Below, piece by piece: positions 17,985 to 28,367 of a DNA stretch of 64,000 bases (position 1 is its first letter; each line of letters starts with the position of its first letter). Position numbers and translations under genes: made by a program. The stretch is from an uncultured beta proteobacterium (GTDB lineage Bacteria; Pseudomonadota; Gammaproteobacteria; Burkholderiales; Burkholderiaceae_C): assembly GCA_903869595.1 (NCBI GenBank), contig CAIPZV010000006.1, positions 62,001 to 126,000 of the forward strand, given 5' to 3'. A model generated the notes under the pieces. It saw only the letters and a program-made list of their open reading frames with translations. It did no database searches and was not told the DNA's origin.

Positions 17985-18905
17985 TCAGGAACCGGGGTAA
18001 AACGGTTTTCCAATCGAAGCTGGCATATTAATCCGAATCCAGGCCGGATTGCGGGAAATCAGCGCCAAGACCACGATGGTAGCGACATAAGGCAGCATGC
18101 TCAGCACCTGGCTGGGCACTTCTACCCCTATGCCCTGGAAGTGGAATTGGAGCATGGTGACGCCGCCGAACAAATACGCCCCAAGTAGTACGCGGCCCGG
18201 CCGCCAGGTGGCGAAGGTCGTCAGCGCCAGAGCGATCCAACCCTTTCCGGCGACCATGCCCTCCACCCACAGCGGGGTGTAAATTATCGAAATATAGGCC
18301 CCGGCCAGCCCGCACAGCGCGCCTCCGGCGACCACGCAGGCCAGCCGTATCCAGCGTACCGGGTAGCCCAGGGCATGGGCGGATTCCGGGCTTTCGCCCA
18401 CGCTGCGCAAAATCAGGCCGCTGCGGGTGCGGTACAAAAACCAAACCATCGCACCGGCAAAAGCAATCGTCAAATACACCAGCGGGTGCTGCTTGAACAG
18501 CGCCGAACCGAGCAAGGGAATATCCGACAAGCCGGGGATAGCAAACGTAGGCCGCTCGGGGATTTTTGCCTGTACATAACTTACGCCCACAAAAGCCGAA
18601 AAGCCGCCGCCAAACAGGCTGAGCGCCAGGCCGGTGGCGTATTGGTTGGTATTGAGCCAGATGACCAGCGCGCCAAAAATAGCCGCCATCAGCCCCCCGG
18701 CCAGCATGCCCGCTGCAAAACCCAGGGTGTCGCTGCCGGTATGCACTACCGTGGCAAAACCGGCAATCGCGGCGCACAGCATCATGCCCTCGGCGCCCAA
18801 GTTGACGATGCCCGCCTTCTCGTTGATCAACAAGCCCAGCGAGGCGATGGCCAGCACCGTGCCCGCGTTCAGCGTGGCAGCAATCAGCAGTGCGTAGGAT
18901 TCCAT
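17985..18905 (-). CDS. Nucleoside ABC transporter permease (YufQ/NupQ type)
   Basis: 306 residues with eight to nine hydrophobic segments. The motif NEKAGIVNLGAEGMML near residue 28 is diagnostic of permeases that work with BMP-type binding proteins. Its ATG shares one base with the stop of the upstream permease (TGATG), so both are made together and probably form a heterodimer in the inner membrane. The binding-protein gene follows 46 bases downstream. Confidence 0.92.
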   Translation of the reverse strand: MESYALLIAATLNAGTVLAIASLGLLINEKAGIVNLGAEGMMLCAAIAGFATVVHTGSDTLGFAAGMLAGGLMAAIFGALVIWLNTNQYATGLALSLFGGGFSAFVGVSYVQAKIPERPTFAIPGLSDIPLLGSALFKQHPLVYLTIAFAGAMVWFLYRTRSGLILRSVGESPESAHALGYPVRWIRLACVVAGGALCGLAGAYISIIYTPLWVEGMVAGKGWIALALTTFATWRPGRVLLGAYLFGGVTMLQFHFQGIGVEVPSQVLSMLPYVATIVVLALISRNPAWIRINMPASIGKPFYPGS

Positions 18906-19984
18906 CAGCGGCTCCCTCCGGTGGCGGCCTGCGCCTGGCGTACCAGGCGGTAGTTCACCAGCGTGTCACAGGCCAGCAGGCTAAACAGTAAAAGGCCTTG
19001 GAACACCCCGGTCAGCGACTTGGGCAGGCCCAGGCGCGATTGCGCCAGCTCGCCGCCGATATAAAACATGCTCATCAGCAGGCTGGAGAACACCAGCCCC
19101 ACCGGGTGCAGCCGCCCCACATAGGCCACGATGATGGCCGCAAATCCATAGCCCGCTGGCACATAAGGCGTGAGTTGCCCGATGGGCCCGGCCACCTCCA
19201 GCGCCCCGGCCAACCCGGCCATACCGCCAGAAACCAGCAGCGCCGTCCACAAAGCCTGGCGCGCCGAAAAACCCGCATAGCGCGCCGCCGCCGGTGCCAG
19301 CCCGCCCACTTGCTGGGCAAAACCGGCGCGGGTGCGGAACAAAAACACCCACACCGCGCCCACACCCAGCAGCGCAAACAGCACGCCAATCGTCATACGC
19401 GAGCCGTCCATCAGGCGCGGAATGCGGGTGACCGCATCAAAATTTTTGGTTTGCGGGAAGTTGTAGCCCAGCGGGTCTTTCCAGGGGCCATAGACCAAAA
19501 GGCCGAGCACCTGCACCGCCACATACACCATCATCAGGCTGACCAAAATTTCATTGGCATTAAAGCGGTCGCGCAAGAGCGCGGTAATGCCAGCCCAGAC
19601 CATGCCGCCCAGCACCCCGGCCAGTATTACGGCCAGCACGATCCAGCTGCCGGTGTCTTTCTCGGCCAACAGCGCCACACCGCTGGCGCACACCGCACCC
19701 ATGATGTACTGCCCCTCTGCGCCGATATTCCATACATTGGAGCGAAAGCACACTGCCAGCCCCAGCGCTATCAGCAGCAAAGGCGTGGCCTTGACCACCA
19801 ATTCGCCCAGCGCGTAAGTGTTTTTTATAGGCTCCCAGAAAAACATTTGCAGTCCGCGCACCGGGTCTTTGCCCAGCAAGCTAAACAGCAGCACGCCCAG
19901 CAGCACGGTAATGAGTAGCGCCAGCAGCGGTGAGGCAAAAGTCCAAAAGCCCGAAGGCTGGGCGCGCACTTGCAGCTTAATCAT
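18905..19984 (-). CDS. Nucleoside ABC transporter permease (YufP/NupP type)
   Basis: About 359 residues from the ATG at 19984, which forms a 4-base overlap with the ATPase stop; the frame is open further upstream but that part is inside the ATPase gene. Multiple membrane segments, with the WNIGAEGQYIMGA motif typical of this permease family. Partner of the permease at 17985. Confidence 0.92.
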   Translation of the reverse strand: MIKLQVRAQPSGFWTFASPLLALLITVLLGVLLFSLLGKDPVRGLQMFFWEPIKNTYALGELVVKATPLLLIALGLAVCFRSNVWNIGAEGQYIMGAVCASGVALLAEKDTGSWIVLAVILAGVLGGMVWAGITALLRDRFNANEILVSLMMVYVAVQVLGLLVYGPWKDPLGYNFPQTKNFDAVTRIPRLMDGSRMTIGVLFALLGVGAVWVFLFRTRAGFAQQVGGLAPAAARYAGFSARQALWTALLVSGGMAGLAGALEVAGPIGQLTPYVPAGYGFAAIIVAYVGRLHPVGLVFSSLLMSMFYIGGELAQSRLGLPKSLTGVFQGLLLFSLLACDTLVNYRLVRQAQAATGGSR

Positions 19985-21498
19985 GCTTGCGCCTCCCACA
20001 ATCCGCTCATCCATTCCCCCATTTGCGCTACCGTGGCCTGGCCTGCGGCAATTGAGGGCGAGAGCTTGCCATGCGCAATCACTTGCAAGCGGTCGCAAAT
20101 TTCAAACAACTCGTCCAGCTCTTCGCTGACTACCAGCACCGCGCAACCGGCATCGCGCAAAGCCAATATCGCGCCGCGTATTTGGGCCGAGGCGCCTACA
20201 TCCACGCCCCAAGTGGGTTGCGACACGATAAACAGCGCGGGCTTGGCGTCGATCTCGCGCCCCACGATGAACTTTTGCAAATTGCCGCCCGATAGCGAGC
20301 GCGCTGCCGAGTCCGGTCCGTTGGCTTTGACGCCAAAGCGTTCGATGATGCGCTGCGCCTGAGCGCGCAACTGGTCCAATTGCAGCCAGCCCCCGGCAAA
20401 GCCCGGCCAGGCGATCGCCTCGGTGCGCGTGAGCAGCAGGTTGTGCGCCAGGCTCAGTGTGGGCACGGCCCCGCGCCCCAGGCGTTCTTCCGGCACAAAA
20501 TGCAAGCCTAGGGCCCGCCGTGCTGCCGGGTCATGGGCCGATACATCGACCTCGCCCATGCAGATACTGCCCTTGGGCGCGCGGCGGTCTTCGCCGGACA
20601 AGGCATATAGCAGTTCGCGCTGCCCGTTGCCCGAGACGCCCGCAATACCCAGCACCTCGCCCGCGCGCACTTGCAGGTTGATGCCAGCTAAGTCCACGCC
20701 AAATTGGTCCTCGCGCGCCAGGCGCAAATCGCGCACCGTCAGACGCGCCGCGCCAGGTTCGCGCACTTCGTGTTTCAGCTGAGGGGGCTCCGCACCAATC
20801 ATCAGCTTGGAAAGCGATGCGTTGGATTCTTCTGCCGGGTTGCACACGCCCGTTACCTTGCCGCCGCGCAGCACGGTGCAGGCATTGCACAGAGCGCGAA
20901 TCTCGTGCAGCTTGTGGCTGATGTACAAAATGCTGCAGCCCTCGGAGGCCAATTGCTGCAAGACCACAAACAGTTTTTCTACTGCCTGCGGCGTCAGTAC
21001 CGAGGTGGGTTCGTCCAAGATCAGCAACTGCGGCTGCGTTAGCAGCGCGCGGATAATTTCCACCCGCTGCATCTCGCCCACGCCCAGGGTGTGCACCGGG
21101 CGCGCGGGGTCTATATCCAGGCCGTATTGGCGCGCTTTGCTGCTGATGCGCTCGCTCACCTGGTCCAGGCTCAGGCTTTTGTCCAGCCCCAGCCAAACGT
21201 TTTCGGCCACCGTAATCGTGTCAAACAAATTGAAATGCTGGAACACCATGCTGATGCCCAGGGCGCGCGCCTCTTTGGGGTTGCGGATATGCACCGGCTG
21301 GCCGTTAAAGCGCATTTGGCCGGCGTCGGGTTTGATCGCGCCGTAGATGATTTTCATCAACGTCGATTTGCCCGCGCCGTTTTCGCCCAGCACCGCATGC
21401 GTCTGCCCGGGCAGCACCGTGAGCGACACCTCGCTATTGGCCACCACCCCTGGGTAGGCTTTGGTGATGCCGGTCAGTTCAAGGCGCGGGAAAGTCAT
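19981..21498 (-). CDS. Nucleoside ABC transporter ATPase with two ABC domains
   Basis: 505 residues. The first ATPase half has Walker A GENGAGKST near residue 37 and Walker B LLILDEPTSVL; the second has GVSGNGQRE and the signature LSGGNLQKF with a weaker Walker B region. Two fused ABC domains are normal for BMP-type (and sugar RbsA-type) transporters. It is the first gene of the operon and is transcribed divergently from xdhA, with about 120 bases in between for promoters. Confidence 0.92.
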   Translation of the reverse strand: MTFPRLELTGITKAYPGVVANSEVSLTVLPGQTHAVLGENGAGKSTLMKIIYGAIKPDAGQMRFNGQPVHIRNPKEARALGISMVFQHFNLFDTITVAENVWLGLDKSLSLDQVSERISSKARQYGLDIDPARPVHTLGVGEMQRVEIIRALLTQPQLLILDEPTSVLTPQAVEKLFVVLQQLASEGCSILYISHKLHEIRALCNACTVLRGGKVTGVCNPAEESNASLSKLMIGAEPPQLKHEVREPGAARLTVRDLRLAREDQFGVDLAGINLQVRAGEVLGIAGVSGNGQRELLYALSGEDRRAPKGSICMGEVDVSAHDPAARRALGLHFVPEERLGRGAVPTLSLAHNLLLTRTEAIAWPGFAGGWLQLDQLRAQAQRIIERFGVKANGPDSAARSLSGGNLQKFIVGREIDAKPALFIVSQPTWGVDVGASAQIRGAILALRDAGCAVLVVSEELDELFEICDRLQVIAHGKLSPSIAAGQATVAQMGEWMSGLWEAQA

Positions 21499-21619
21499 GC
21501 GGCGGGCGGTGGGGCGGGTAGGGCGCTGGGGTTTTCAAAAGAGTGCGTATGCTAACGTCAAGGCCAGCGCAAGCTGTCCTGATTTACCCTTGCACCCGTT
21601 TGAGGCTTCGCCAAGCTCC

Positions 21620-23119
21620 ATGACCCTATCCAAAGCACTACCTCAGCCCATCCGCTTTATCAAGGGCGGCGTGCTGCACACGCTGCACGATGTGCCGCCC
21701 GACCGCACCTTGCTCGAGGTACTGCGCGAAGACCTGCACCAGACCGGCACCAAAGAGGGCTGCGGCGAGGGCGATTGCGGTGCCTGCACCGTCGTGGTGG
21801 GCCATTTGCAAGGCGGCAAATTACAGACCCATGCCGTCAACAGCTGCATCAAACTGGCGCATTCGCTTGATGGCATGGCCTTGTGGACGGTGGAAGACCT
21901 GGCTGCGCCCGGTGGCCGTATGCACCCGGCGCAGGAGGCCTTGGTGCAGTGCCACGGTTCGCAATGCGGCTTTTGCACGCCAGGCTTTGTGATGAGCATG
22001 GCCGCGCTTTGCGAGCAGGCGGGCCAGAAGCCCATCACCCGCGAAAGTGCGCAGCAGGCTTTGTCGGGCAACCTATGCCGCTGCACCGGCTACCGCCCGA
22101 TTTTGGACGCCGCTTGCCAGATGCAAGCCTTGCCACCCATGCCCTTGGACAGCCCCGCGCTGCGACAGCAACTCAAGGCGCTGGCGAAATCGGTAGCGGC
22201 GGATAAGGCGGCAGCTACTGCGTCCGCGCAGTCCGTAGACTCCGCCTACCTCGCCCCCAACACCTTGCCCGAACTGCTGGCACTGCGCCAAGCGCATTCA
22301 GATGCACAACTGGTCGCCGGGTGCACCGATGTCGGCCTGTGGGTGACCAAGCAGCACCGCCAGTTTGCGCGCGTGCTGGACACCACGCGGGTAGAGGAAC
22401 TGCGCCAGGTGGACCGCTACCCGCACCATATCGCCATCGGCGCGGCGGTCAGCCTGCAAGATGCATTTGCCGCGCTGGTCAAGGACCGGCCGCAATTGCA
22501 AAGTTTTGCCGATCGGTTTGCCGGCCTGCCGGTGCGCAACTCTGGCACATTGGGGGGCAACGTGGCCAATGGCTCGCCGATTGGCGACTCCATGCCGCTA
22601 CTCATCGCCTTGGGCAGCAACATCGTGCTGGCCAGCACACGCGGTTACCGCGAAATGGCGCTGGAATCGCTTTACACCGGCTACCGCCAAACCTGCATGG
22701 CCGCGGACGAAGTGCTGGCTACCATCAAAGTGCCGCGCCCGCAGCGGGGCGAGCTGGCCCGCGTGTACAAAATTTCCAAGCGCACTGAAGACGATATTTC
22801 TGCGGTGTGCTTGGCGCTGCAATTGCAGATTCACAAAGGCAAGGTGACGCAGGCCTCCATAGGCGCAGGCGGCGTCGCAGCGACCCCGGCCCGCGCCCGG
22901 GCTACTGAAGCCGCTTTGCGCGGCCAGCCCTGGACCGAGGCCACGGTGCGCGCTGCTATGGACACGCTGCGGGCCGAGTTTTCGCCCATCTCCGACATGC
23001 GCGCCAGCGGCGACTACCGGCGTCAGGTGCTGGGCAATTTGCTCTGGCGCTTTTGGCTCGAAAGCCAGGGTAAAACTGCCACCGACATCCACCGCCTGGA
23101 CTTGGAGTTGCAAGCATGA
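21620..23119 (+). CDS. xdhA: Xanthine dehydrogenase small subunit (2Fe-2S and FAD)
   Basis: 499 residues from the ATG at 21620; a longer open frame to 21461 adds a low-complexity stretch and was not used. The first 2Fe-2S motif CGEGDCGACTV and the second CGFCTPGF...CRCTGYRP sit in the N-terminal 150 residues. The FAD-binding domain follows with AGCTDVGLWV and RNSGTLGGNVANGSP. The subunit passes electrons from the molybdenum centre in XdhB to NAD. It overlaps xdhB by 4 bases. Oxidises hypoxanthine and xanthine to urate. Confidence 0.95.
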   Translation: MTLSKALPQPIRFIKGGVLHTLHDVPPDRTLLEVLREDLHQTGTKEGCGEGDCGACTVVVGHLQGGKLQTHAVNSCIKLAHSLDGMALWTVEDLAAPGGRMHPAQEALVQCHGSQCGFCTPGFVMSMAALCEQAGQKPITRESAQQALSGNLCRCTGYRPILDAACQMQALPPMPLDSPALRQQLKALAKSVAADKAAATASAQSVDSAYLAPNTLPELLALRQAHSDAQLVAGCTDVGLWVTKQHRQFARVLDTTRVEELRQVDRYPHHIAIGAAVSLQDAFAALVKDRPQLQSFADRFAGLPVRNSGTLGGNVANGSPIGDSMPLLIALGSNIVLASTRGYREMALESLYTGYRQTCMAADEVLATIKVPRPQRGELARVYKISKRTEDDISAVCLALQLQIHKGKVTQASIGAGGVAATPARARATEAALRGQPWTEATVRAAMDTLRAEFSPISDMRASGDYRRQVLGNLLWRFWLESQGKTATDIHRLDLELQA

Positions 23120-25467
23120 GCACCCCGCAAGCCCGCCGCAAACCCAAAGCCGCCAGCTTGCCGGTCAGTGGCCGCGACGCGCCGCACGAAAGCGCCCGCG
23201 CCCAGGTGGCCGGCGCCGCCACCTACATCGACGACATGCCCGAGCTGCAAGGGACGCTGCATGCGGCGCCCATCTTGTCCACCGTGGCCCACGGCAAGCT
23301 CAAAGGCGTGGATGCGCGCGCCGCGCGGGCCATGCCCGGCGTGGTGGCGGTGCTGCTGGCAGAGGACATTCCTGGCGAAGCCATGCTCGCGTCCTTTGCC
23401 GGGGACGAACCGATTTTTGCGCGCGACACGGTGCAACATATCGGCCAGGTCGTGGGCTTGGTGGTGGCGCGCAGCGTGATGCAAGCGCGCCGCGCTGCGC
23501 GCAAAGTAGTGCTGGATATCGAAGCCCTGCCCGCCGTGCTGTCGGTGCAGCAAGCGCTGGCTGCGCAAAGCTATGTACTGCCGCCGGTGTTTGTGCGCCG
23601 GGGCGATGTGCAAGCGGGCTTGCAAGCGGCCAAGCACACGCTGCGCGGCAGCCTGGAAGTGGGCGGGCAGGAACACTTTTACCTCGAAGGCCAGGTGGCC
23701 TACGCTGTACCCCAAGCGCAAGGCCAGTGGCTGATCCACAGCAGCACCCAGCACCCCGGCGAGGTGCAGCATTGGGTGGCGCATGCGCTGGGTTTGCACA
23801 ACCACGCGGTGCGCGTGGAGTGCCGCCGCATGGGTGGCGGTTTTGGCGGCAAAGAAACCCAGGCTGGCCATGTGGCGGTCTGGGCAGCCGTGGCCGCGCA
23901 GCTGGTGCGCGCACCGGTCAAGCTGCGGCTGGACCGGGACGACGATTTTTTAATTACGGGTAAGCGCCATCCGTTTGCTTACGAGTACACCGCAGGCTTT
24001 GAAAGCAGCGGTCGCTTGACCGCGCTGCAATTGCAAATGGCGGTGAACTGCGGTTTTTGTGCGGACTTGTCGGGCCCGGTGGCCGACCGCGCCATCTTTC
24101 ACACCGACAACGCCTATTTTTTAGAGAATGTGGAAATCAGTTCCTACCGCTGCAAAACCAATACCCAAAGCCACACCGCTTTCCGTGGCTTTGGCGGGCC
24201 GCAGGGTGTGATCGTCATCGAAAAAATCATGGGCGACATCGCCCGCGCGCTGGGTAAAGACGCGCTGGATGTGCGCTTGCGCAATATTTATAGCGACGAG
24301 CCGCTGGCAAGCTCGGTGGTAGCAGGCACTAGGCCCGCGCTGCGCGACACCACGCATTACCAAATGAAGGTGGAAGACAACATCCTGGAGCCGCTGCTCA
24401 GCACTTTAGAAAAGCATTGCGCGTACCGCCAGCGCGTGCAAGAAATTGACCTGTGGAACGCAAAGAGCCCGGTGCTGCGCCGTGGTATTGCTATTACGCC
24501 GGTCAAATTCGGCATCAGTTTTACCGCCACGCTGTTCAACCAGGCCGGTGCTTTGGTGCATGTGTATTTAGATGGCAGTGTGCGCGTGCACCACGGCGGC
24601 ACCGAAATGGGCCAAGGCTTGCACACCAAGGTCACCCAAATCGTGGCCGATGAACTGGGCGTGCCGCTAGAGCGCGTGCTGTGCAGCGCGAGCGATACGC
24701 ACACTATCCCCAATGCGTCTGCCACTGCCGCTTCGGCGGGCACCGACCTCAATGGCCGCGCCGCGCAATTTGCGGCGCGCCATGTGCGCGACAACCTGGC
24801 CGCGTTTGTGGCGGGGCTCGATGCTTGTGGCGCTGGCGCCGTAGAGTTTTTTGGCGGGCAAGTGCGCTCGCCCAGCACCACGCGCGGCTTTGACGAGGTG
24901 GTGCAAATGGCCTATGCCAACCGCATCCAGTTGTGGAGCGATGGCTTTTACCGCACGCCCAAAATTCACTACGACAAAACCACGCTCACAGGCCGGCCTT
25001 TCTTCTACTTTGCCTATGGCGCGGCCTGCACCGAAGTCGTCATCGACACGCTGACGGGCGAGAGCCGCGTGCTCAAGGTGGACATATTGCACGACGTGGG
25101 CCGCAGCATCAACCCGGCGCTGGACATCGGCCAAATCGAAGGCGGCTTTGTGCAGGGCATGGGCTGGTTGACCAGCGAGCAACTGGTCTGGAACGACAAA
25201 GGCCTGCTCACCACCCATGCCCCCAGCACCTACAAAATCCCCACCGCGGGCGATGTGCCCGCGCACTTCCAAGTGTCGCTCTGGCCCGAGCCCAACCGCG
25301 AAGACAATGTCTTCGGCTCCAAAGCCGTAGGCGAGCCGCCCTTCATGCTGGCCGTCAGCGTCTACGAAGCCCTGCGCCACGCCATCGCCCAAACGCGCAG
25401 CGGTCTAGAGCCGGTGCAATTGACCGCTCCGGCGACGGCGGAAAATGTGCTTAGGGCCTTGCAATAA
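23116..25467 (+). CDS. xdhB: Xanthine dehydrogenase molybdopterin-binding subunit
   Basis: 783 residues. Characteristic segments are GGGFGGKET, TAFRGFGGPQG and, near the C-terminus, KAVGEPPFML with the catalytic glutamate. The subunit binds molybdenum cofactor and hydroxylates purines at C2 and C8. The cofactor-insertion gene xdhC is not downstream as usual but about 12 kb away at 37930. The gene converges with the glycerate kinase gene, 8 bases apart. Confidence 0.95.
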   Translation: MSTPQARRKPKAASLPVSGRDAPHESARAQVAGAATYIDDMPELQGTLHAAPILSTVAHGKLKGVDARAARAMPGVVAVLLAEDIPGEAMLASFAGDEPIFARDTVQHIGQVVGLVVARSVMQARRAARKVVLDIEALPAVLSVQQALAAQSYVLPPVFVRRGDVQAGLQAAKHTLRGSLEVGGQEHFYLEGQVAYAVPQAQGQWLIHSSTQHPGEVQHWVAHALGLHNHAVRVECRRMGGGFGGKETQAGHVAVWAAVAAQLVRAPVKLRLDRDDDFLITGKRHPFAYEYTAGFESSGRLTALQLQMAVNCGFCADLSGPVADRAIFHTDNAYFLENVEISSYRCKTNTQSHTAFRGFGGPQGVIVIEKIMGDIARALGKDALDVRLRNIYSDEPLASSVVAGTRPALRDTTHYQMKVEDNILEPLLSTLEKHCAYRQRVQEIDLWNAKSPVLRRGIAITPVKFGISFTATLFNQAGALVHVYLDGSVRVHHGGTEMGQGLHTKVTQIVADELGVPLERVLCSASDTHTIPNASATAASAGTDLNGRAAQFAARHVRDNLAAFVAGLDACGAGAVEFFGGQVRSPSTTRGFDEVVQMAYANRIQLWSDGFYRTPKIHYDKTTLTGRPFFYFAYGAACTEVVIDTLTGESRVLKVDILHDVGRSINPALDIGQIEGGFVQGMGWLTSEQLVWNDKGLLTTHAPSTYKIPTAGDVPAHFQVSLWPEPNREDNVFGSKAVGEPPFMLAVSVYEALRHAIAQTRSGLEPVQLTAPATAENVLRALQ

Positions 25468-25475
25468 GGCTTAAA

Positions 25476-26783
25476 TTACAACACCAAAATCGCCCGAAAG
25501 TCGTTCACATTGGTATGCGTCGGGCCGGTGACGACCAGGTCGTCTAAGGCCGCAAAAAATCCATAAGCATCGTTGCGTTGTTGGTAGGCGCTGAGCGACA
25601 AGCCCAGCGCAGCGGCGCGTTGCAAAGTGTCGGGGCTAAGGCGGGCGCCCGCGTTATCTTCCACGCCGTCGATGCCGTCGGTGTCCGCTGCCAGCGCCCA
25701 TACGCCGGTCTGGCCTTGTAAGGTTTGCGCCAGGCCCATGCAAAACTCACCTGCGCGCCCGCCGCGTCCGCGGCTCTGGCCCGGTGCTTGCTGTGCAATG
25801 GTGACGGTGGTCTCGCCACCGCTCAATATCACGCAGGGCTTTTGAAACGGCCCCAAGCCTTTGGCCGCAGCGCGCGCCAGTGCGCCATGCACTTTGGCTA
25901 CTTCCCGCGACTCGCCTTCGATTTCATCGCTCAAGATGTAGGCCGCCAGTCCTGCACTGCGCGCCGCTTCTGCGGCTGCCTGCAAGGACTGCTGCGGCGT
26001 GGCGATCAGGTGAAACACATGGCCTTCAAATGCCGCGTCGTGCGGCTTAGGGCTTTCCAGCGTGTCGCTGGCCCAGGCGTCCAGCACCGCTTGCGGCAGT
26101 GCGATACCGTAGCGCTGCACGATGGCCAGCGCCTGCGCGCAGGTGCTGCCGTCGCCCACGGTAGGCCCGCTGCCGATGGTGGAGGGGTCGTCGCCGGGCA
26201 CATCGCTAATAGCTAAGGTCACCACGCGTGCCGGTGCGCAGGCTGCGCCCAAGCGCCCGCCTTTGATACGCGAGAGGTGCTTGCGCACGCAATTCATCTC
26301 GCCAATATGCGCGCCGCAGCGCAGCAAGTCTTGGTTGATGCGCTGTTTGTCTGCCAGCGTCAGGCCTTCGGCAGGCAGCGTTAGCAGCGCCGATGCGCCG
26401 CCGGACATCAGGCACAGCACCAGGTCATCGGCCGTCAGGCCTTGGGTCAGCGCCAGAATGCGCTGCGCCGCTTGTTCGCCTGCGGCATCAGGCACCGGGT
26501 GCGAGGCCTCCACCACCTCGATGCGCTGCGCCAGTCCGGCAGGGCGGGGCGGCGTGTGGCCGTAGCGCGTGACCACCAGGCCCGACAAGGACGCGTCTGG
26601 GGGCCACAGCGCTTCCACCGCCTGCGCCATCGCGCCAGCGGCTTTGCCCGCGCCCAACACCAGGGTGCGGCCACGCGGTGGCGCGGGTAAAAAAGCGGCT
26701 GTTTTTTGCAGTGGCTGGGCGGCTTGCACGGCGGTGTCAAACAGGCTGCGCAAGAGGGCGGCGGGGTCGGCGATGGTGAGCAT
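25476..26783 (-). CDS. ttuD: Glycerate 2-kinase / hydroxypyruvate reductase (MOFRL family)
   Basis: About 435 residues from the ATG at 26783; ATGs at 26795 and 26882 are less likely because they extend a non-conserved tail toward the divergent gene. Motifs LVLGAGKAAGAMA, LCLMSGGASALL, VRKHLSRIKGG, and SGGETTVT followed by DTDGIDG identify the GckA/TtuD family with its C-terminal MOFRL domain. It phosphorylates glycerate formed from glyoxylate. That fits the position between purine and allantoin genes, since allantoin breakdown yields glyoxylate, which enters metabolism as glycerate. Confidence 0.88.
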   Translation of the reverse strand: MLTIADPAALLRSLFDTAVQAAQPLQKTAAFLPAPPRGRTLVLGAGKAAGAMAQAVEALWPPDASLSGLVVTRYGHTPPRPAGLAQRIEVVEASHPVPDAAGEQAAQRILALTQGLTADDLVLCLMSGGASALLTLPAEGLTLADKQRINQDLLRCGAHIGEMNCVRKHLSRIKGGRLGAACAPARVVTLAISDVPGDDPSTIGSGPTVGDGSTCAQALAIVQRYGIALPQAVLDAWASDTLESPKPHDAAFEGHVFHLIATPQQSLQAAAEAARSAGLAAYILSDEIEGESREVAKVHGALARAAAKGLGPFQKPCVILSGGETTVTIAQQAPGQSRGRGGRAGEFCMGLAQTLQGQTGVWALAADTDGIDGVEDNAGARLSPDTLQRAAALGLSLSAYQQRNDAYGFFAALDDLVVTGPTHTNVNDFRAILVL

Positions 26784-26936
26784 GCCTGGCATCATAAAGC
26801 GAGCGCATGGCGAGGGCCGTCCGGGCACAGGGTGCGTGGCTCGGAAAAGCCCCACGCAATTCATTGCGCCCGCAATCGGCACCCTTGCAGATGCGCAAAC
26901 ACGGGCCGGTGCGCAGCGCTACGGCACAATGGGCCA

Positions 26937-28349
26937 ATGTCCACCTTGCTGATCCACAACGCCCACACCGTGGCCACGCAAAACGACCAGGGGGATGAAC
27001 TGCGCGAGACTTCGGTGCTGGTGCGTGATGGCCTGATTGCCGCCATCGGCCCGGTGACTGATATGCCGCACATGGCTGATGAAGTGATCGATGCGCGCCA
27101 CTACCTGCTGGTGCCGGGCATGGTCAACACCCACCACCATATGTTTCAGTCGCTCACACGCGCCATACCGCGTGTACAAAACGCCGAGCTATTCAGCTGG
27201 CTGCGCGGCCTCTACCCCATTTGGGCCCGCCTAACGCCGGACATGATTTACACCAGTACGCAACTGGCCATGGCCGAGCTGCTGATGAGTGGCTGCACCA
27301 CCAGCAGCGACCATTTGTACATCTACCCCAATAGCGTCACGCTGGACGACAGCATCGAAGCGGCCCGTGCCATCGGCATGCGTTTTGTGGCCACGCGCGG
27401 CAGCATGAGCCTGGGCGAATCGCAAGGCGGTTTGCCGCCCGATAGCGTGGTGGAGGGCGAGTCGCATATCCTCAAAGACACGCAGCGCGTGATCGAGCGC
27501 TACCACGACTCAAGCTATGGCGCTATGACGCAAGTGGCAGTAGCGCCGTGCTCGCCCTTTAGTGTCAGCGCGGAATTGATGAAAGATTCGGCCACGCTGG
27601 CGCGGCAGTTCGGCGTGCGCTTGCACACCCACCTGGCCGAAAACGACCACGACGTGGCCTATAGCCTGGAAAAATTTGGCTGCACGCCCGCGCAATACGC
27701 GCAAGACCTAGGCTGGCTGGGCGATGACGTTTGGCATGCGCACTGCGTCAAGTTGGATGATCCTGGCATCAGCCTGTTTGCCGCCACGCGTACCGGCGTG
27801 GCGCATTGCCCGTGCAGCAATATGCGCCTGGCCAGCGGCATTGCGCCGGTGCGGCGCATGATCGATAGCGGTGTCGCCGTTGGGCTGGGCGTTGACGGCA
27901 GCGCCAGCAACGACGGCGCGCACATGCTGGGCGAGGCACGCCAGGCGCTGCTGCTGGCACGTTTGCGCAAATCCTTAGAGGCGCCTACCCAAGATGCCCA
28001 AGGCCGCCATGTTTTCGGCTGCGACAGCGCGCCTTTGGAAATGACTGCGCGCGATGCCTTGCGCTTAGCCACACGTGGCGGCGCGCAAGTGCTGGGGCGC
28101 AAGGACATCGGGCAAATCGCCGTGGGCCTGTGCGCCGATATGGCTTTGTTTGATTTGCGCAGCCTGGCGTTTGCCGGTGGTGCGGTGCACGACCCGGTGG
28201 GTAGCTTGCTCTTATGCGCCAGCCAGGGCGCGGCCTACACCATCGTTGGTGGGCGCGTGCTGGTCCGCGAAGGCCAACTGGCCAGTATGGAACTGGGTCC
28301 GCTCGTCGAAGAACACAACCGCATGGCCCTGCGCGTAGCGAGCGCTTAG
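26937..28349 (+). CDS. 8-oxoguanine deaminase-like amidohydrolase
   Basis: 470 residues from the ATG at 26937. The metal-binding NTHHHMFQ motif near residue 65, HTHLAEN near 230, HAHC near 265 and GVDGSASND near 317 give a complete mononuclear amidohydrolase site. The wording of these motifs matches the 8-oxoguanine/isocytosine deaminase group rather than classical guanine deaminase. It would convert 8-oxoguanine to urate, feeding the same pathway as xdhAB. Guanine or another aminopurine remains possible. It is divergent from ttuD. Confidence 0.85.
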   Translation: MSTLLIHNAHTVATQNDQGDELRETSVLVRDGLIAAIGPVTDMPHMADEVIDARHYLLVPGMVNTHHHMFQSLTRAIPRVQNAELFSWLRGLYPIWARLTPDMIYTSTQLAMAELLMSGCTTSSDHLYIYPNSVTLDDSIEAARAIGMRFVATRGSMSLGESQGGLPPDSVVEGESHILKDTQRVIERYHDSSYGAMTQVAVAPCSPFSVSAELMKDSATLARQFGVRLHTHLAENDHDVAYSLEKFGCTPAQYAQDLGWLGDDVWHAHCVKLDDPGISLFAATRTGVAHCPCSNMRLASGIAPVRRMIDSGVAVGLGVDGSASNDGAHMLGEARQALLLARLRKSLEAPTQDAQGRHVFGCDSAPLEMTARDALRLATRGGAQVLGRKDIGQIAVGLCADMALFDLRSLAFAGGAVHDPVGSLLLCASQGAAYTIVGGRVLVREGQLASMELGPLVEEHNRMALRVASA

Positions 28350-28367
28350 GGCGGGCAGCACACGCGT

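Noticed and set aside
18998..19918. Long plus-strand open frame opposite the permease gene
   Set aside because: Rich in His, Gln, Arg and Ala, with no domain; it is the complement of a GC-rich membrane protein gene with strong permease motifs.
21499..21619. Possible xanthine riboswitch before xdhA
   Set aside because: Only about 120 bases, shared with a divergent promoter; I cannot trace a paired structure or conserved bulges, so no claim is made.
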